Below, piece by piece: positions 10,911-23,775 of a DNA stretch of 64,000 nucleotides; positions within the stretch are counted from its first letter, which is position 1, and each line of letters begins with the position of its first letter. This DNA comes from Topomyia yanbarensis (taxonomy: Eukaryota > Arthropoda > Insecta > Diptera > Culicidae), in assembly GCF_030247195.1 (NCBI RefSeq), contig NC_080670.1:29219497-29283496 (forward strand), given 5' to 3'. The notes under the pieces are model-generated. The model was not told the DNA's origin and made no database searches. It was given only the letters and a program-made list of their open reading frames with translations. Made by a program: the position numbers and the translations under genes.

Positions 10911-13900
10911 AGCACCGTGTTCTGAACCCAGGAAAAGCCCCGGTGCATTGTGGTTAGTACTTTGAAGCAAGCAATCACGATTGTTTGCGATGGTCGCTGG
11001 TCGCTGGTCGGATTATCCAGCCTATGTGCCAGCACGTGACGTAGAAGTAAATGGCGTATTATCCTAGGCGGGTGTCACGTGTAAGGATCTGCTGAGGCAG
11101 GGAGTTTATCGATTAAACAACCCGTCTACTTTTTAATTTTTGGCATGAAGTTCGTAGTTTCAGTAAAAGACGACTAAACAGAACTTCGGTATCTTTAATG
11201 CGATATGTTTCATTCAAACTCAATGATCTTGCTTCAGTTTACATTTACGCCTGACGATTCAGTCAACATCAAGTTTTCGTCCAGCCAGTGTTCAGGCTTG
11301 CTTTGATTATTTCGAAGCTGTCTGAATCGAACATACTGATTCCAAGTAATAATTTCGTAAAAATATTGATATCAGCCATCAGCACATTCTAGCTACGATA
11401 ACAACCATCACGCATACCAATGTGGCCCTTTCATGACAGACAAGGTTAAAACCCTTCAAAGCTCGAGCAACAGAAACCCTGAAAGTTCACCACCAACTTA
11501 GTACGTGCGTGTACCGGAGCAGCTTGACATGACGTGCCAACAGAACAGAAAGGGCTGCTTATTTTCGAATGCAGCTCGCTGCCTGTAACCAGATAAGAAG
11601 TGCATTCCAGATATGGAGTTATAAATTTCTCTCTCATTTAATTTTACGTTCCAGCATCTGTCCGTTTTCCCACCGCACTCGCAAGCTTCAGCCTGCTGCC
11701 ATGGCCTTGGCAGCTTGCGTGGGATTACACTGAAACTACTCGTAGCGAGGGGATGGGAAAGGGTGTAGATATTCAATCCTGTAATGGGCCTTGCGGCTTA
11801 CCTCACACATATACACACACTCACCACTCCCACACCATAGCTGCTTTGTTCGGAAAGTCGGATCCAACACCGGAGTTCGGATTACTCGCAAAGATAAGTT
11901 TGATGTGTGAGCACTTTTGGCAAGCATCGTCGTCACAGCGGTTGAAGTGAATCAACGCACAATGCGCTTCAAAATGTTGCCGAACTTTGGAAAAACGTCG
12001 TGCTCTAAATTTAAATAATTCCTTTTTTGAGCCGCTGCCAACGTCAAAGCTGCTCCGTACGGAGCTGGACTCAGAGGAGCAGCGAAATGGATAAGCAAAC
12101 AAAGTTTGAATAAAAAAAAATCCAGTGCACTAGTTTGCTTTGAGTGATTGAAGCTCAATGGGGACGCACGGTCATCCGTTTTTTGCACAATGCATAATCT
12201 ACCGAGCTGCTCCTTAAAATCGACACATGCTGGAGACGCGTGGTAGTTCATAATTCCCATTGAATATTTTGGAGCCCCTGACACTAACCCAGTGTACCCA
12301 TGCGAAAAGACGGAACTGGCTGTAGTGGAACAATGGCTCGACACGTAAACAACACTGTTTCGAGCGAACAACATCCGATTGAGGTCACGTAGCTGTTGTT
12401 TTTCGGGTTTAAACCAATTTTGGCAAATGGTTGTTTTTGTTGTCGTTCATGGATGTCGCGCGCATCCACCAAAGCGGATTAAAGTCATGAAAAATGATCA
12501 AAAATTAGAAATTCGAGTCATGCTCGAGTTTGATCTATTTTAATAACACGCCCATCAGGACTCTGGCTTCTATTTTTGTACTCCGTCAGGAACAACTGAC
12601 ACAAAGCTCCTCACCCGAAGCTGGAAAGTGCTCCTGACGGGCAGCGAAGCAGTCAACGAAATCGAAGCAAAAAAAGTGAATAAAAATTTACGCTCGACGG
12701 GAAGAGGGAATGCATTTGGCAAAGTACATAAAAGCGCATAAACAGAAATACACACACAGACACAAGCGTGCGGTGTAGCATCCGTCATTGGGGATGACGC
12801 GGAATAGCGCGGGACCTGAATCAGCTTTTTTCCCTTCGCCGCGCCGCGGGTCTTCCACAACATGCCGCCAGTTCTCGGTCAAAAGCTGCCATCAGAAACA
12901 ATAAAAAGCAATTGAATGCACTCACTCACTAACTCGGTGGCGCGACTGCTGCTGCTGCCTCGGTCAGGGTGGGAGTAATAACAAGGGACTCCCATTTCAT
13001 AGGTTGAGAGTTTCAACAGTTCAATGTGTGTATGTGTGTGTTTGAGGTGGGTGGGTAGTGATAACATTACGCAGAGTTTAGAGAACTTCATCCACCCTGT
13101 TTCAACTCCCACAATCGGCGCCACGTTTAGCAAAAATTATGTTGTTTCCCCTGCCCTTTATTACAGCATTAAATTTTTTATTGACGTTCGTTTGCTGTTC
13201 AAATGTTCTGCGTTTTATTACAACACAATTGTTTAAACCGTCATTATTGTCTGGGATGGTGTGTTTCTCATTTATTTTACTAGTGGTGAACATATTTGCT
13301 ATCGTATGAACAGCTTTGAAGCTGGTTACAACTACTGGGAAATGCTTTGAAATATTTTACAAGCGCGTATACATTTAATAAGCCGTTTGGTGCAACCTTG
13401 TTTAATAAAGGACTGCGCGCCTCCATCAACATCTATTAACTACATCGCGTCTCCATTTGATTTTTCTAGGAACAGAACGAAATTATTGTTGAATTGCAAG
13501 CAATTATGATTTTGAACTTCACAGAAAGCAAAAAACTGACCCTTGATCTCAAATCCTCAGAACAAAAACAATCCAATCTTACAATTGCCCAAAAACATCT
13601 TTCGAGTACTGTTTTTTCGTTCATTCTTCAGCTCCAGCTTGCTTGCAGATCACAACAACAACAAAAAAGCGGCTCCGGGAAAGACGAACTTAAGCTGGCA
13701 CACGCAGCACTCATCAAAAACAGTACAGTACTGCGCCTCAAGCAGCTTTGTGTTATTTTTAATCTTCACAAAATAATTTTCTCCGCTTCGGTCGCTCTTC
13801 CCGGAAAACATGATTCCAAGAGTGCTTGCGTGCGTGTGTGTATGTGTGTTTAACGGGGCTAAATCCGCCCTCGGTTCGTCCGGCCAAGTCCCACAGCGTC

Positions 13901-15690
13901 TCAGCGCCATCAAAACATGAGAAAGCTTTCCGCATCTTCTGCGTAAACATTCGCTTATATTCCCATAATCATATTTGTGTGCTCACTGTGGCGAACTGCG
14001 ACATTTCTGAAGGGTCTTCATAGTCAACCCAGAACAAGCTGAGCATTTCGGGGCAACTTGTATTGCATTGTAGTCTAAAAATACCTTGATAGATGGAATA
14101 GTAATCTTCTTAAAGCTTTGTTGGATGCTTTTAGCCCGAGTACTCCCTTTGGCAATTCAGTTCGTCTGACACGTGGATGATTCGATGGGCACGGGGTCGG
14201 CACAGTTGCATTTTAATGTTTTGCAGTGTAGGAAATTAATCTCATGGTAAGAGGCCCACTCAGTCAGTTTCGTTACCGGGGTAAATAGTCATCGCTGTTG
14301 ACCAGGCAGGGCCCAGGGAAGATGGCGGCGAAAACAAACAGTCTCCTGGTCAACCGTAACGATGACAACGACGACGGCATTCAATGGAAAAGCGAGACAC
14401 ATTTGCTGCTTGCTCGTTAATTGGAAAGTTCCGTAAAAAGCATTAACCAGAAATGGCTAGGCGGCTAACTGTGTTTCGGTGGAACGGTCCGTGGGTTGCA
14501 TGGAGCGAGATCCTCGGCGACTGTAGCAAAGTGAAAGGTTTATTCATCGTTTCCGTTCAGCGGAATGTTTTACAGCCACTTCAAATGTTGACGTTTTCCA
14601 CGTCTGCGAAAGGTTATTTTTTTGTTTTACTTCGTTTATCTGATAAGGAGGAGCAACCTTAACGATACAACCCATTGTTAGTCTAATGGATTCAGCGTAC
14701 ACAGTTTTCTGGATTCTCGTTGGTTAAACATTTTCTGCATCGCTTCATAACGGCTGAGGATCGTTCAGCTCGTTTTCTTCACAGATATCCATCTCGTTTC
14801 TGGTGTGTTATTTAGATAGAAATTCGTTCCAGAATCCAGTATTTTATGCAAATCTACTGATTTTTCCTAAGTGTACTTCAAGGGGGTACTTCTTGAGGCC
14901 CAAAATTGAGCTGTTTTTGGGAACAAATTGCAAAGTAGCTACTGAATAAATTTTTAATTGTTTTTAACGTTTCGCGTTCCGCTTTTCAGCACATGACAGC
15001 CGTCGTGACCGCTATGCAGACGTTAAGTCCAACAAAGCAAACATTACTTATGATCGCATACAACGACCTGCTAACGGTTGTCGTCCCGTTAGAGCAGCTC
15101 TCATGTGCTTTTAACGCGAAACATTCAAAACAATTTCAAAGTAGGTTTTGTGTCCTTATGCACAAAGCGGTTTTTTAACCGTATTCCTTAGGGAAAACTA
15201 AATTTTGTTTTTTTTTTGGGAGCTACACGATTTGACTTTTACATTTAAATTTTTAAAATCCGAAAAAATACATTGGCGAACTTGAAACTACTGTCGAGTA
15301 ATACTTTCATAAAAGTATTGGTCCGATTTCATTAATTTTTTTCTAAATTAATCAGCAAACATACCGCTATGTTTTCCCGTATACGACGTCCAAAATTTTA
15401 TTTTGTTATTTTTTTAGTCTAATATGTCAAAAAATCAGATAAAATTTAAAATAAATTGACAAATCGTTGCAAAAGATTTACAATTTGCGAAATAAAAAAA
15501 AATCTGTGGATTGTATTCTGAGAGCTTTATACGTTTAATACCACGTGTATATCCCAGCAAGGGACGTTGAGATCGATGGTACCATTACAGATTAGAACTT
15601 GACTGTCAACAACTTAATTAAGTATGGGATTGGTCATTTAATAGCTACCATAAAGAATAAAAATACATTGGTTCATTTAGCACGTTCACA
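10911..15690. other. Long stretch without a recognisable gene
   Basis: About 4.8 kb of mixed unique sequence. It holds short CA/TG-rich tracts (11808-11840, 12745-12765, 13024-13042, 13830-13850) and a GTCGCTG triplication near 10990-11007. Frames up to 140 codons occur on both strands, but they overlap each other in several frames and show no domain, signal peptide or splice logic. I see no host exon. Confidence 0.45.
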
Positions 15691-15702
15691 CCCCCCCCCC
15701 CC
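15691..15702 (+). repeat. Homopolymer C tract (12 bp)
   Basis: Twelve consecutive cytosines immediately before the LOA relic. The length may be unreliable, as such tracts are error-prone in sequencing. Confidence 0.7.
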
Positions 15703-15705
15703 GCT

Positions 15706-16725
15706 CCCTAGAGTTGTGCCTTGCCATGTCGTCATATCATTTTCCTGAAGCCAAGGAAAAGAAAAAAGAAAGGAAAATGGAAAATGACAACACAATACAA
15801 TCACAATGCAACGTTTATTCTACTGGCGCGATGAACCCTACTGATATAGCCAATCGCACAGGGATAGGAATAATGACATGTTATCGAATTTTAGTTCCCT
15901 GTACATAGGGTTGTCTATGTAGGGAGAACCAAAAATACGCTACCTATTAAAGGTTATGAAGTTTCGAAATCGAATTCACAAAGATCGAGCAATACTCAGC
16001 ACGCTGAATTGTAGTCATGTGATAATTGAGTGCCCTGAAAGTAATTTTGTCTATTTTTTAAATATAAAGTGTTTCAAATGGTGTTTGGTTGTTAACGTGG
16101 AAACGGCTGAGATTACGTTAATAATGTTTTCGGACGACTCATTAAAAAATCGCAAGCTTTGGCTTTTCCTACTATGATTTTCGTGATTAATCCTCCTATA
16201 AGTGAAATTCTTCAACCAATTTTATTCTGACAAAAGAAATGAGCTAACGTCCTCGGAAATTGCTTGCAATAATGTTATTGTTGAATACATGAAGTCTCTT
16301 ATTTTAATACTTATGAAGTTATAGCTCGTGATCATTCGTCAAAATTTACATTTTTTTTAAAACCTCCGAAACCGCGCAAATGGCCCACTGAACGAGCAGC
16401 CGCCGGTGCGCTAAGATGGATTTGCTGGATTTTTAGAGCAGCGTGCACTCAGCGTGCACTAGCGCGACTTCCGGAAGGATAACCGCACAAATTTTCTTAT
16501 CTCGAGTATTTTTGAAGATATTGGACATTTTTTTTAAAACAATAGTTTTTTGAAATCATCTTTAACTCTCCTGGAGACAAATAAACTTTATTGAGTTTTA
16601 TAGTGTTAATGTAGCATTTTTAATTGTTGCAATGTAACAAACTACGTATTCTTCAAGTTGTAGCTTCATACTGCCTGCCAGACAGTCATTGCTCGATAGT
16701 AGGAATTGTCACATCAGGTTTTAGC
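15706..16725 (-). pseudogene. Antisense LOA-type LINE relic
   Basis: Three blocks are colinear with the LOA LINE at 28415-30743. 15714-15760 (GTGCCTTGCCA...) matches its 3' untranslated region near 28469. 15895-16045 (CTGTACATAGG..., GAGAACCAAAAAT, ATTCACAAAGATC, CATGTGATAATTGAGT) matches 28833-29000. 16637-16720 (ACAAACTACGTATTCTTCAA...) matches 29432-29520, just upstream of the RNase H domain. Roughly 600 bp between the second and third blocks differs. It is an older, rearranged copy of the same family in the same orientation, with no intact frame. Confidence 0.7.
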
Positions 16726-16773
16726 TTAGGTGGACTGCCCGTGATTTATCGAATGAGCGAAAATGAACGAACC

Positions 16774-16782
16774 AGGACGATG

Positions 16783-16842
<60 letters not shown>
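16774..16842 (+). repeat. Target-site copy plus (ATT)20 microsatellite
   Basis: AGGACGATGATT (16774-16785) overlaps the start of twenty ATT units (16783-16842). The same 12 bp word recurs at 23938-23949 beyond the 3' end of the I element. Read on the minus strand, it makes an (AAT)n tail followed by a target duplication. This is the right half of a tiny retroposon whose other half is at 23896-23937. Confidence 0.75.
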
Positions 16843-16844
<2 letters not shown>

Positions 16845-17580
16845 TCTGAGTTGGAAACACCGTTCCGTACGGTACATACAACGCGCATTCGTAAATTTTA
16901 ATACCGTGTTTTTCCGTGTTTTTCGCGATAACCGCCGTCCAATTTACGACAATTAGACGAGTGAAGTGGTTCTCTAGTGGTGAACAGTGAAAGATTGACG
17001 TAAATCGGTGAAGAAACGGCTGAAAAAAGTGAATTTTTAGTTTTGCCCACGCGGTGCTATAGGTAAACAAACAGCCATCGCTGTGCCTACCCGCGTGGCT
17101 GCCCGGCCAGTTCATTCACTTGCTGTAGATGCCAGTCGTGAGAGTGACGGTGCCCTGAACGGGAGATATTATTGAAGACGTAAAAAACGTGAAAAGTTTT
17201 GGAAAATTTGGAAAAAAATTTTTTGACTTGTTATTTGGTGGTAGTTGAGTATAATACAGTGCGTATTGAAAAATTTGGACGCTACAGTGCGTGCCAAAAA
17301 AGTTGGAACAATAAAAAGGGCAGAATCCATTAAGTGCGTTTTTTCTTGGCGAAATTCATTCAGTTCGCTTCTCTTGGCTGTGTAGAAGTGGAAAACAAGC
17401 AGTAGCGACACTGCTCACCTACAGTGTGTCCCAAAAGTGTGGGAACACTTCGAAAAAGTCGACGTTGAAGGGGCAAATAAGGTAAGATCTTTCCTTTTCT
17501 TTACCTTTTTGTCCATTTGGGGTTGGTATCGGGTGACCGTGCCACATAGCAGTTTCCAACGTCTGGTGGTGTGATCCAAG
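16843..17580 (+). promoter_or_regulatory. 5' untranslated region / internal promoter of the I-clade LINE
   Basis: About 740 bp precede the ORF1 ATG. I-type and related LINEs carry their RNA polymerase II promoter inside the start of the transcript, so the promoter is inferred to lie here. No canonical TATA box stands out near the left end. Phrases such as ACAGTGCGTATTGAAAAATT and CTACAGTGCGTGCCAAAAAA recur 30-40 bp apart (17257-17300), giving a short imperfect repeat. The ORF1 ATG has good context (CCAAGATGG). Confidence 0.5.
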
Positions 17581-18744
17581 ATGGCGGCCGCTAGTAGCGG
17601 TGACCCGGGAGGGTCAAGCAAAAGAAGATTACCGGAGTATATGGACCCGACGAATAAATTCGGCGAATTGACGTTTCTGCAGCTGACAGGTAAAGACGGT
17701 ATACCTTTGCCAAGAAACCCGTTTATCATTGGAAAATCGGTTGAGGTTGCCGCTGGTGGTCCAATCGAAGGTGCGAATACCGAAGCTCAAGGGACACGGT
17801 ATACCCTTCGAGTTCGGAACCCCGCCCAAGTCGCTAAGTTGCAGAAAATGAACCAGCTCATTGACGGCACTGAAGTAGTGGTTGAAGCCCATCCGAATCT
17901 GAACGTAAGCAGATGCGTAATTTCCTGCTACGATCTGATTCATATGGAAGAGAAGGATGTTTTACAGGAAATCATAAGCCAGGGAGTGATTCGTGTACAG
18001 CGAATTACACGAAAGGAAGCCGAGAATAGAGTAAATACGCCAGCGCTAATATTGACCTTCTGCAAGACCACATACCCGGAATACATAAAGATCGGTTTGC
18101 TTCACGTTCCTACTCGCCCATACTTCCCGAACCCGATGCTTTGTTATGGATGCTTTAACTACGGCCATACACGCGTTCGATGTCCTGGTCCCCAGCGATG
18201 TTTTAACTGCTCGAAAGATAAACACGGCGAAGATAAATGCAAAGAAACGGCGTACTGTCGGAATTGTGAAGGCGATCACCAACCAACTAGCCGCGAATGT
18301 CCTGTTTATAAAAAAGAAATGGAGGTCATAAAAATAAAAGTACGCGACAATCTAACATTCCCGGAAGCACGCAAACGAGCGGAACATCTAAGTAAAGGCA
18401 GCTATGCTCAGGCCACAGCACAACCGAATGAGATCCTTAGCAAGCTGAAAGAGTTGGAACTGGCAATGAAGAAGAAGGACGAAACGATCGCAAAACTTCT
18501 GGCGGAGACCAAACGAAAAGACGAAAAAATCGAGCAAATGTTGGCGTACATCCATCAGATGAAACAACAGTCCGCCAGCCAAGAAAAACCACAATACAAC
18601 AAAGAACAGAAGCAAACGAGCCAACAAATCGGGCCTGTAACGAGATCCAGGAATAGTTCACCAGCGATAATTCAAAACGAGGAAGACCACAGAAACAACA
18701 CACCCCGTTCAGCAAACCAACGACAACCTCACCGGATAACTTAA
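17581..18744 (+). CDS. ORF1 (Gag-like) protein of the I-clade LINE, frameshifted at C-terminus
   Basis: ORF1 proteins bind LINE RNA and form the particle that carries it back to DNA. Residues ~70-135 look like the RRM-like region usual before the knuckles in arthropod LINE ORF1. Three zinc knuckles follow from residue 188: CYGCFNYGHTRVRC, then CFNCSKDKHGEDKC, then CRNCEGDHQPTSREC. A lysine/glutamate-rich segment at ~284-330 is probably coiled coil for self-association. The frame stops at 18742, but an alternative frame continues with a natural-looking acidic tail (SPPPKRTA... SDDEIEITETPPSQPLR) to TAA at 18849-18851. One extra C in the CCCC run at 18703-18706 explains the shift. The original ORF1 then overlapped ORF2 by 47 bp. 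Start chosen at the ATG with strong context. Confidence 0.9.
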   Translation: MAAASSGDPGGSSKRRLPEYMDPTNKFGELTFLQLTGKDGIPLPRNPFIIGKSVEVAAGGPIEGANTEAQGTRYTLRVRNPAQVAKLQKMNQLIDGTEVVVEAHPNLNVSRCVISCYDLIHMEEKDVLQEIISQGVIRVQRITRKEAENRVNTPALILTFCKTTYPEYIKIGLLHVPTRPYFPNPMLCYGCFNYGHTRVRCPGPQRCFNCSKDKHGEDKCKETAYCRNCEGDHQPTSRECPVYKKEMEVIKIKVRDNLTFPEARKRAEHLSKGSYAQATAQPNEILSKLKELELAMKKKDETIAKLLAETKRKDEKIEQMLAYIHQMKQQSASQEKPQYNKEQKQTSQQIGPVTRSRNSSPAIIQNEEDHRNNTPRSANQRQPHRIT

Positions 18745-18804
18745 GCCCACCACCAAAAAGAACCGCTGCCACTACCACCAACGAAACGATGGAATATTCA
18801 GACG

Positions 18805-21800
18805 ATGAAATTGAGATTACCGAGACGCCTCCTAGCCAGCCTCTTCGATAATTCTCATTTTCATCAACGTTTGGATACCAACGACAACCCACGCACGAAT
18901 ACTGACCACGAGATAGATCGGTTTGGAAGAGAGGAAAGTGTAGTACTCCTTCCAACGCAAGCACAGCAGGATGAAGGAACTATCCGGGCCGTCATACCCC
19001 AACCCGTTGATAGTGAATTCACCTCTGTGGCCGATAGGAACACCGATTTCACCACTACAACTTGCGAACCAGTAAACAAAAGAATCCCGAGCGACGAACA
19101 GAAGGAGATCAGCAAAACTACACGAAGCCTTTCCCCAGTGCCGACTGCAGTCGGTGTTTTTAAACATGATAGTGTAGTTTGTACGACAGCGGTTGGCACT
19201 GCGGGGCTTGACCCTCCACAGGTCAGTTCTGACTTTGCCAAACCTATTACGGATACTGCTGCGCTAAATTCCTTTACAGAGTCGACTAACATCACCGTAC
19301 CCATACATCTCTGGAACCAACCATTGCTTTCACCTGGAGAAGGCATATCTACAGGAATGTTCCACGTTGGCTCAGCAACTCTAGCGTCGAAGCAGCAATC
19401 AACGAAAACTACACGAAGTCCTTCCCCAGTGCCGATCGCAGTCGGTGTTTTTGAACATGATAGTGTAGTTTGTACGACAGCGGTTGGCACTGTGGGGCTG
19501 GACCTATCTCAGGTCAGTTCCAAGTCTGCTAACCCTGTCACAGATACTGCTGCGCTAAACGTTTTTACAGATCCGGTTGGCAACACTGTTCTTGCTGAAC
19601 CTTGGCACCAACCGCTGCTTTCACCCGGAGAAGGCACATCGAAAAGACTATACCACAACGAATCAGCAACCCGATCGTCGAAGAAGCAATCCACTAAAAC
19701 TACACAAAGTCTTTCCCCAGTGCCGGTCGCTGTCGGTAGTTCTGGAAGTAATCGTGTAGTTGTTTCGACAGCGGCTGGCACTGTGGGGCTAGACGTCCCA
19801 CAGGTCAGTCCAATATCGCTTCATCTACGCGCAAATGCTGCTGCTGCTTCCTCTATTGCAGATGTAACCAGTTCGAGTCCAACGAGTAACCGGTTTGGGG
19901 AAGAAGAGAAGAAAGTAGCTTCCCCACTTCATAATGAAGGGATCGACCGGGGGGAAGAGGACTGTCCCTACCTCCCTGATATACAGTCCTCGCAATTCTC
20001 CTCCTGGCTTTCCGCCGGCGAAGATACATCGCAACATCACAACCAGTACCAGAGTACCGATCGTTCCGTGGATATCAGCACACGCAACGTGCCAGCTGGA
20101 CAGCGAAGGTCTATTTCGTCTTTATCATCGTCTTCGTCAACGACTTCCGCCAGACGAGATAGTAGATGTTTCGCACTTCAGTGGAACATTCGGGGGCTGC
20201 GAACCAATGTCAGCGAGCTTAAACAGCTCATCACTGAATACGAACCGAGCCTAATAGCACTACAGGAAACCAAAGTGGACAATCGAGTGATCCCAGCCGA
20301 CTTCATTGGCAAGAACTATACTCTGTTGCTTCAGACTGGTAGCTGTCGACACTGGCAACACGGAGTGGGCCTGGCCATTAGGGATGGAGTGCCCTTTGAG
20401 CGGATTGACGTCGATAAGGATATCCAAGCGATCGCAGTTCGGGTTCAACTACCACAGCAAATGACGGTGGTATCAATATACATTCCTCCCAGTACCCAAC
20501 AGTGCCAAGAAAAACTATGTGACCTCCTCGAACAGCTCCCACGTCCTATGTTAGTGCTAGGTGACTTCAATGCTCATCACATATGCTGGGGATCCAACAA
20601 ATCGTCCGCACTAGGTCAATTCATCGCAGAAAAAACGTTGGAAGAACACCTAGTTATACTTAACAATGGGTCGCATACACGAGTCGACCCAGCCACCGGT
20701 GCTACTTCAGCTATCGACCTGTCAATCTGCTCCGTTACTGTGGCCTCGAAATTCACCTGGCGAACGCTTCCAGATACCTATAACAGTGACCACCTGCCAA
20801 TAACCGTTTCCATCCCCGGGTTCTCACATGTTCCAACAAAAAGGCGACAATGGATTTATGACCAAGCGGACTGGACAGCTTACGAACGATTGACCGCCAA
20901 CGCCATACAACCGGGCGTCGAAATGTCAATCGACCGTTTTGTCGATCATTTGATCACTGCAGCAAACACTGCAATACCCAGAACCAGCGGAAAGGTCGGA
21001 CCTAAGGCAGTTCCTTGGTGGTGTCCGGAGGTAAAAGTAGCCATAAAAAGTCGAAGAAAAGCACTCAGAGCACTGAAGCGTATCGAAATGGAGGACCCAC
21101 GAAAACCTGAAGCACTGAAAAGCTTTCAGGAAGCACGGGCAGCAACAAGAAAATCAATCCGTGATGCCAAACAACGATCGTGGGAGGAATTCGTCGCGAA
21201 AATATCCCCAAACTCCACTGCATCGGAAATGTGGCAGACAGTGAACGCATTAAGAGGAAAACGTCAGCATCGCCCAGCCGTCATTAAACGTTCAGCTGGC
21301 TACACGGATAATGCAGAAGAAGTGGCTGAAGAACTAGCAGAGCATTACAGCGCAATATCGGCAACATCCAGCTACCCTCCTTCGTTTCAAATTGAGAAGG
21401 AAAAGGCCGAACGAAACCGTTTCAACTTTTCACCCGAGACCGACGGCATCTATAACTCCGACTTCACTTTGAATGAGCTGGTATGGGCGCTCGACAGAGG
21501 ACGAAGTAATTCTACAGGTCCGGATTCAGTCGGCTATCCAATGCTACAACGACTACCATTGTCGGTGAAAACTGCTTTATTGGAGCTTTTCAACAGGGTT
21601 TGGCGCAGTGGCGTATTTCCATCCTGTTGGCGAACTGGAATTATTGTGCCAATCCCAAAGCCGAATTCGAGCGACACAGGTCCATCTGCTTTCCGACCGA
21701 TCACGTTAACGAGCTGTATGGCGAAGGTGTTCGAGCGGATGGTGAATCGACGGTTAACTACCGAGCTTGAATCGAACGGGCGGCTAGATACTCGACAACA

Positions 21801-23775
21801 TGCCTTCAGATCCGGCCGAGGTACTGACACATATTTTGCGGAGTTGGAGAGGTCATTACCCGACCGTGACGAGCACTGTCTGATAGCATCGCTTGATTTG
21901 GCTAAGGCGTACGACACCACTTGGAGATACGGCATCCTGCGAACATTACGAAAGTGGCAGATACGCGGAAACATGATAAACATGCTCACTAGCTTTCTTT
22001 CAGAGCGAACGTTCCAGGTAAACGTCGATGGGCATTTATCGCGCAAGCTGCCGCTGGAAAATGGTGTACCACAGGGTTCTGTGCTCTCAGTTACCCTATT
22101 CCTCGTAGCAATCCAACCTATCTTCCGGGTGGTTCCGAATACCGTGACAGTGCTATTGTACGCCGATGACATCCTTCTTGTAGTGCGGGGCAAAAAAGAA
22201 CAACCACTCTATCGGAAACTACAGTCAGCAGTAAAAGCCGTTCATAGATGGGCGAAAAGTGTTGGATTCACGATATCAGCAACAAAATCCAGCATCTTTT
22301 ACTGTAGCCCGAATGCCCGCCGTGAGCCCACGCAATCCATCAGGATAGATACAGTAGCTATACCGTCACAAAATCAACTGAAAACCCTCGGTATCACTCT
22401 CGACAGATCGCTGAACTTCAAAGCGCATTGCAAGCTAACGAAGAAGGCATGTGAATCCAGGCTGCGTATCCTGAAAATGATCGGAGCAAAGCTACCACAT
22501 GGTCAACGGACTTCTTTGTTACAAATCGGCTCCGCCATTGTCACTTCGCGACTATTGTATGGGATGGGACTCGTTAGTCGGGGCGGAGATGTCGTCACCA
22601 AAACTCTCGCGCCCGCCTACAACAGGATGGTAAGATTTGCATCTGGTGCATTCGTTACAAGTCCGATCTTAGCCATCATGGCCGAAGCAGGCACCTTACC
22701 ATTCGATCTCCTCGTTCTCCAAAGCATAACCCGATTGTCCATCCGTTTGTTGGAAAAAAGCAGAGATAATGCGGATCTCCCACTAGTACGTTGAGCTTCC
22801 GAAGAACTGTCAGAGGTGATTGGAATGCCCTTACCAAATATTTGTACTCGAACCCGACTAGCCACCCGAAAGTGGTACGAGCCCAAGCCCCACGTCGTGT
22901 GGGATATCAAAAGATGTGTGAATGCCGGAGATCCCTCTGAGGTGGTCCGTCCTGTCGTTCAGGAGCTCCTGAATGCTCGCTTCAACAACTCAACGGTTGT
23001 GTATACTGACGGATCGAAAGACGACGACGCAGTAGGCGCGGGAATGTTTGGAGAACATCTCCAGCAGTCGACTGGTCTTCCGCCACAGTGCAGCGTGTTC
23101 TCGGCCGAGGCGTTTGCAATTAAAACAGCGGTAACTTCGTACTACACTTCCAACGATCTGCTAATAATGACAGACTCAGCCAGTTGTTTATCGGCAATTG
23201 AAGCTGGCACGTCCCAGCATCCGTGGATCCAGGAGATTGAAACCATGATAAGACATCGTCCAATCAATCTGTGCTGGATTCCAGGACACGCTGGAATTCG
23301 CGGGAATGAAGAGGCAGACCGCCTCGCAGGAGAAGCCAGGGGTAATGCCCCTTTGCAAATAGCCATTCCGGGAGCAGACGCCAACAATCAGGTAAAATCA
23401 GCTATCCGAAATCACTGGTACCGTCGATGGTCTGCATCCACTGAAGTGAAGCTTCGCGAAATAAAATTCGATACGGTAAAGTGGACTGACCGCGAGAGTT
23501 CGGCTGATCAACGAGTGCTCACCCGGTTGCGAATAGGGCATACCCGATTGACGCACGACTTCCTTCTAAAGAGAGAAACCCCACCAGTTTGCGACTGCTG
23601 CGGGGTAACCGTAGATGTTCGTCATATAATCCTTCAGTGCCGAAAATACGACGATGCTAGAAGGATGCACAACATCGATTCGACGAGCCTACGAGTGGCT
23701 TTAGGCAACGACACGAACACCGAAGACAATCTGCTAAGCTTCCTCAAGGAAACTAATTTGTATAAACAAATGTGA
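18805..23775 (+). pseudogene. ORF2 polyprotein of the I-clade LINE (endonuclease-RT-RNase H), one internal stop
   Basis: 1656 codons in one frame, broken only by TGA at 22792-22794 (codon 1330), most simply a CGA-to-TGA change. Residues ~100-345 are three tandem 97-residue repeats. The AP-type endonuclease (~455-680) shows QWNIRG, LQETK, GDFNAHH and SDHLPI, which nick the target. The reverse transcriptase (~800-1130) has SLDLAKAYDTTW (residue ~1030), GVPQGSVLSVTLF (~1087) and LLYADDILL (1119). Past the stop lie RNase H residues YTDGS (D1402), SAEAF, MTDSAS and GNEEADRLA, then a C-X2-C-X7-H-X4-C finger. The stop falls between RT thumb and RNase H, so a truncated product would still hold endonuclease and RT. 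The ATG at 18805 is the first after the upstream stop. Confidence 0.92.
19114..19830 (+). repeat. In-frame tandem repeat in ORF2, period 291 bp
   Basis: Units begin at 19114, 19405 and 19696 (each AAAACTACAC.AAG). The spacing is exactly 291 bp, or 97 codons. Units 1 and 2 are full length and closely alike. Unit 3 matches for about 130 bp and then diverges. Each encodes SLSPVP.AVG, CTTAVGT.GLD, TDTAALN and PLLSPGEG in order. No known domain was recognised. Confidence 0.9.

Noticed and set aside
11498..14023. Overlapping frames of 60-140 codons on both strands as host exons
   Set aside because: Mutually overlapping in several frames, no domain, frequent CA/TG tract translation (e.g. TYTHTHHSHT, VCVCVC), and no consistent splice signals.
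16624..17115. Frames with long isoleucine or asparagine runs on both strands
   Set aside because: They are translations of the (ATT)20 microsatellite next to the I element, with no protein domain on either side.
18437..18964. 175-codon minus-strand frame, and similar minus-strand frames at 18864-19490 and 21534-22193
   Set aside because: They lie antisense to the LINE ORF1/ORF2 and follow from its codon pattern and internal repeats; no independent motif.
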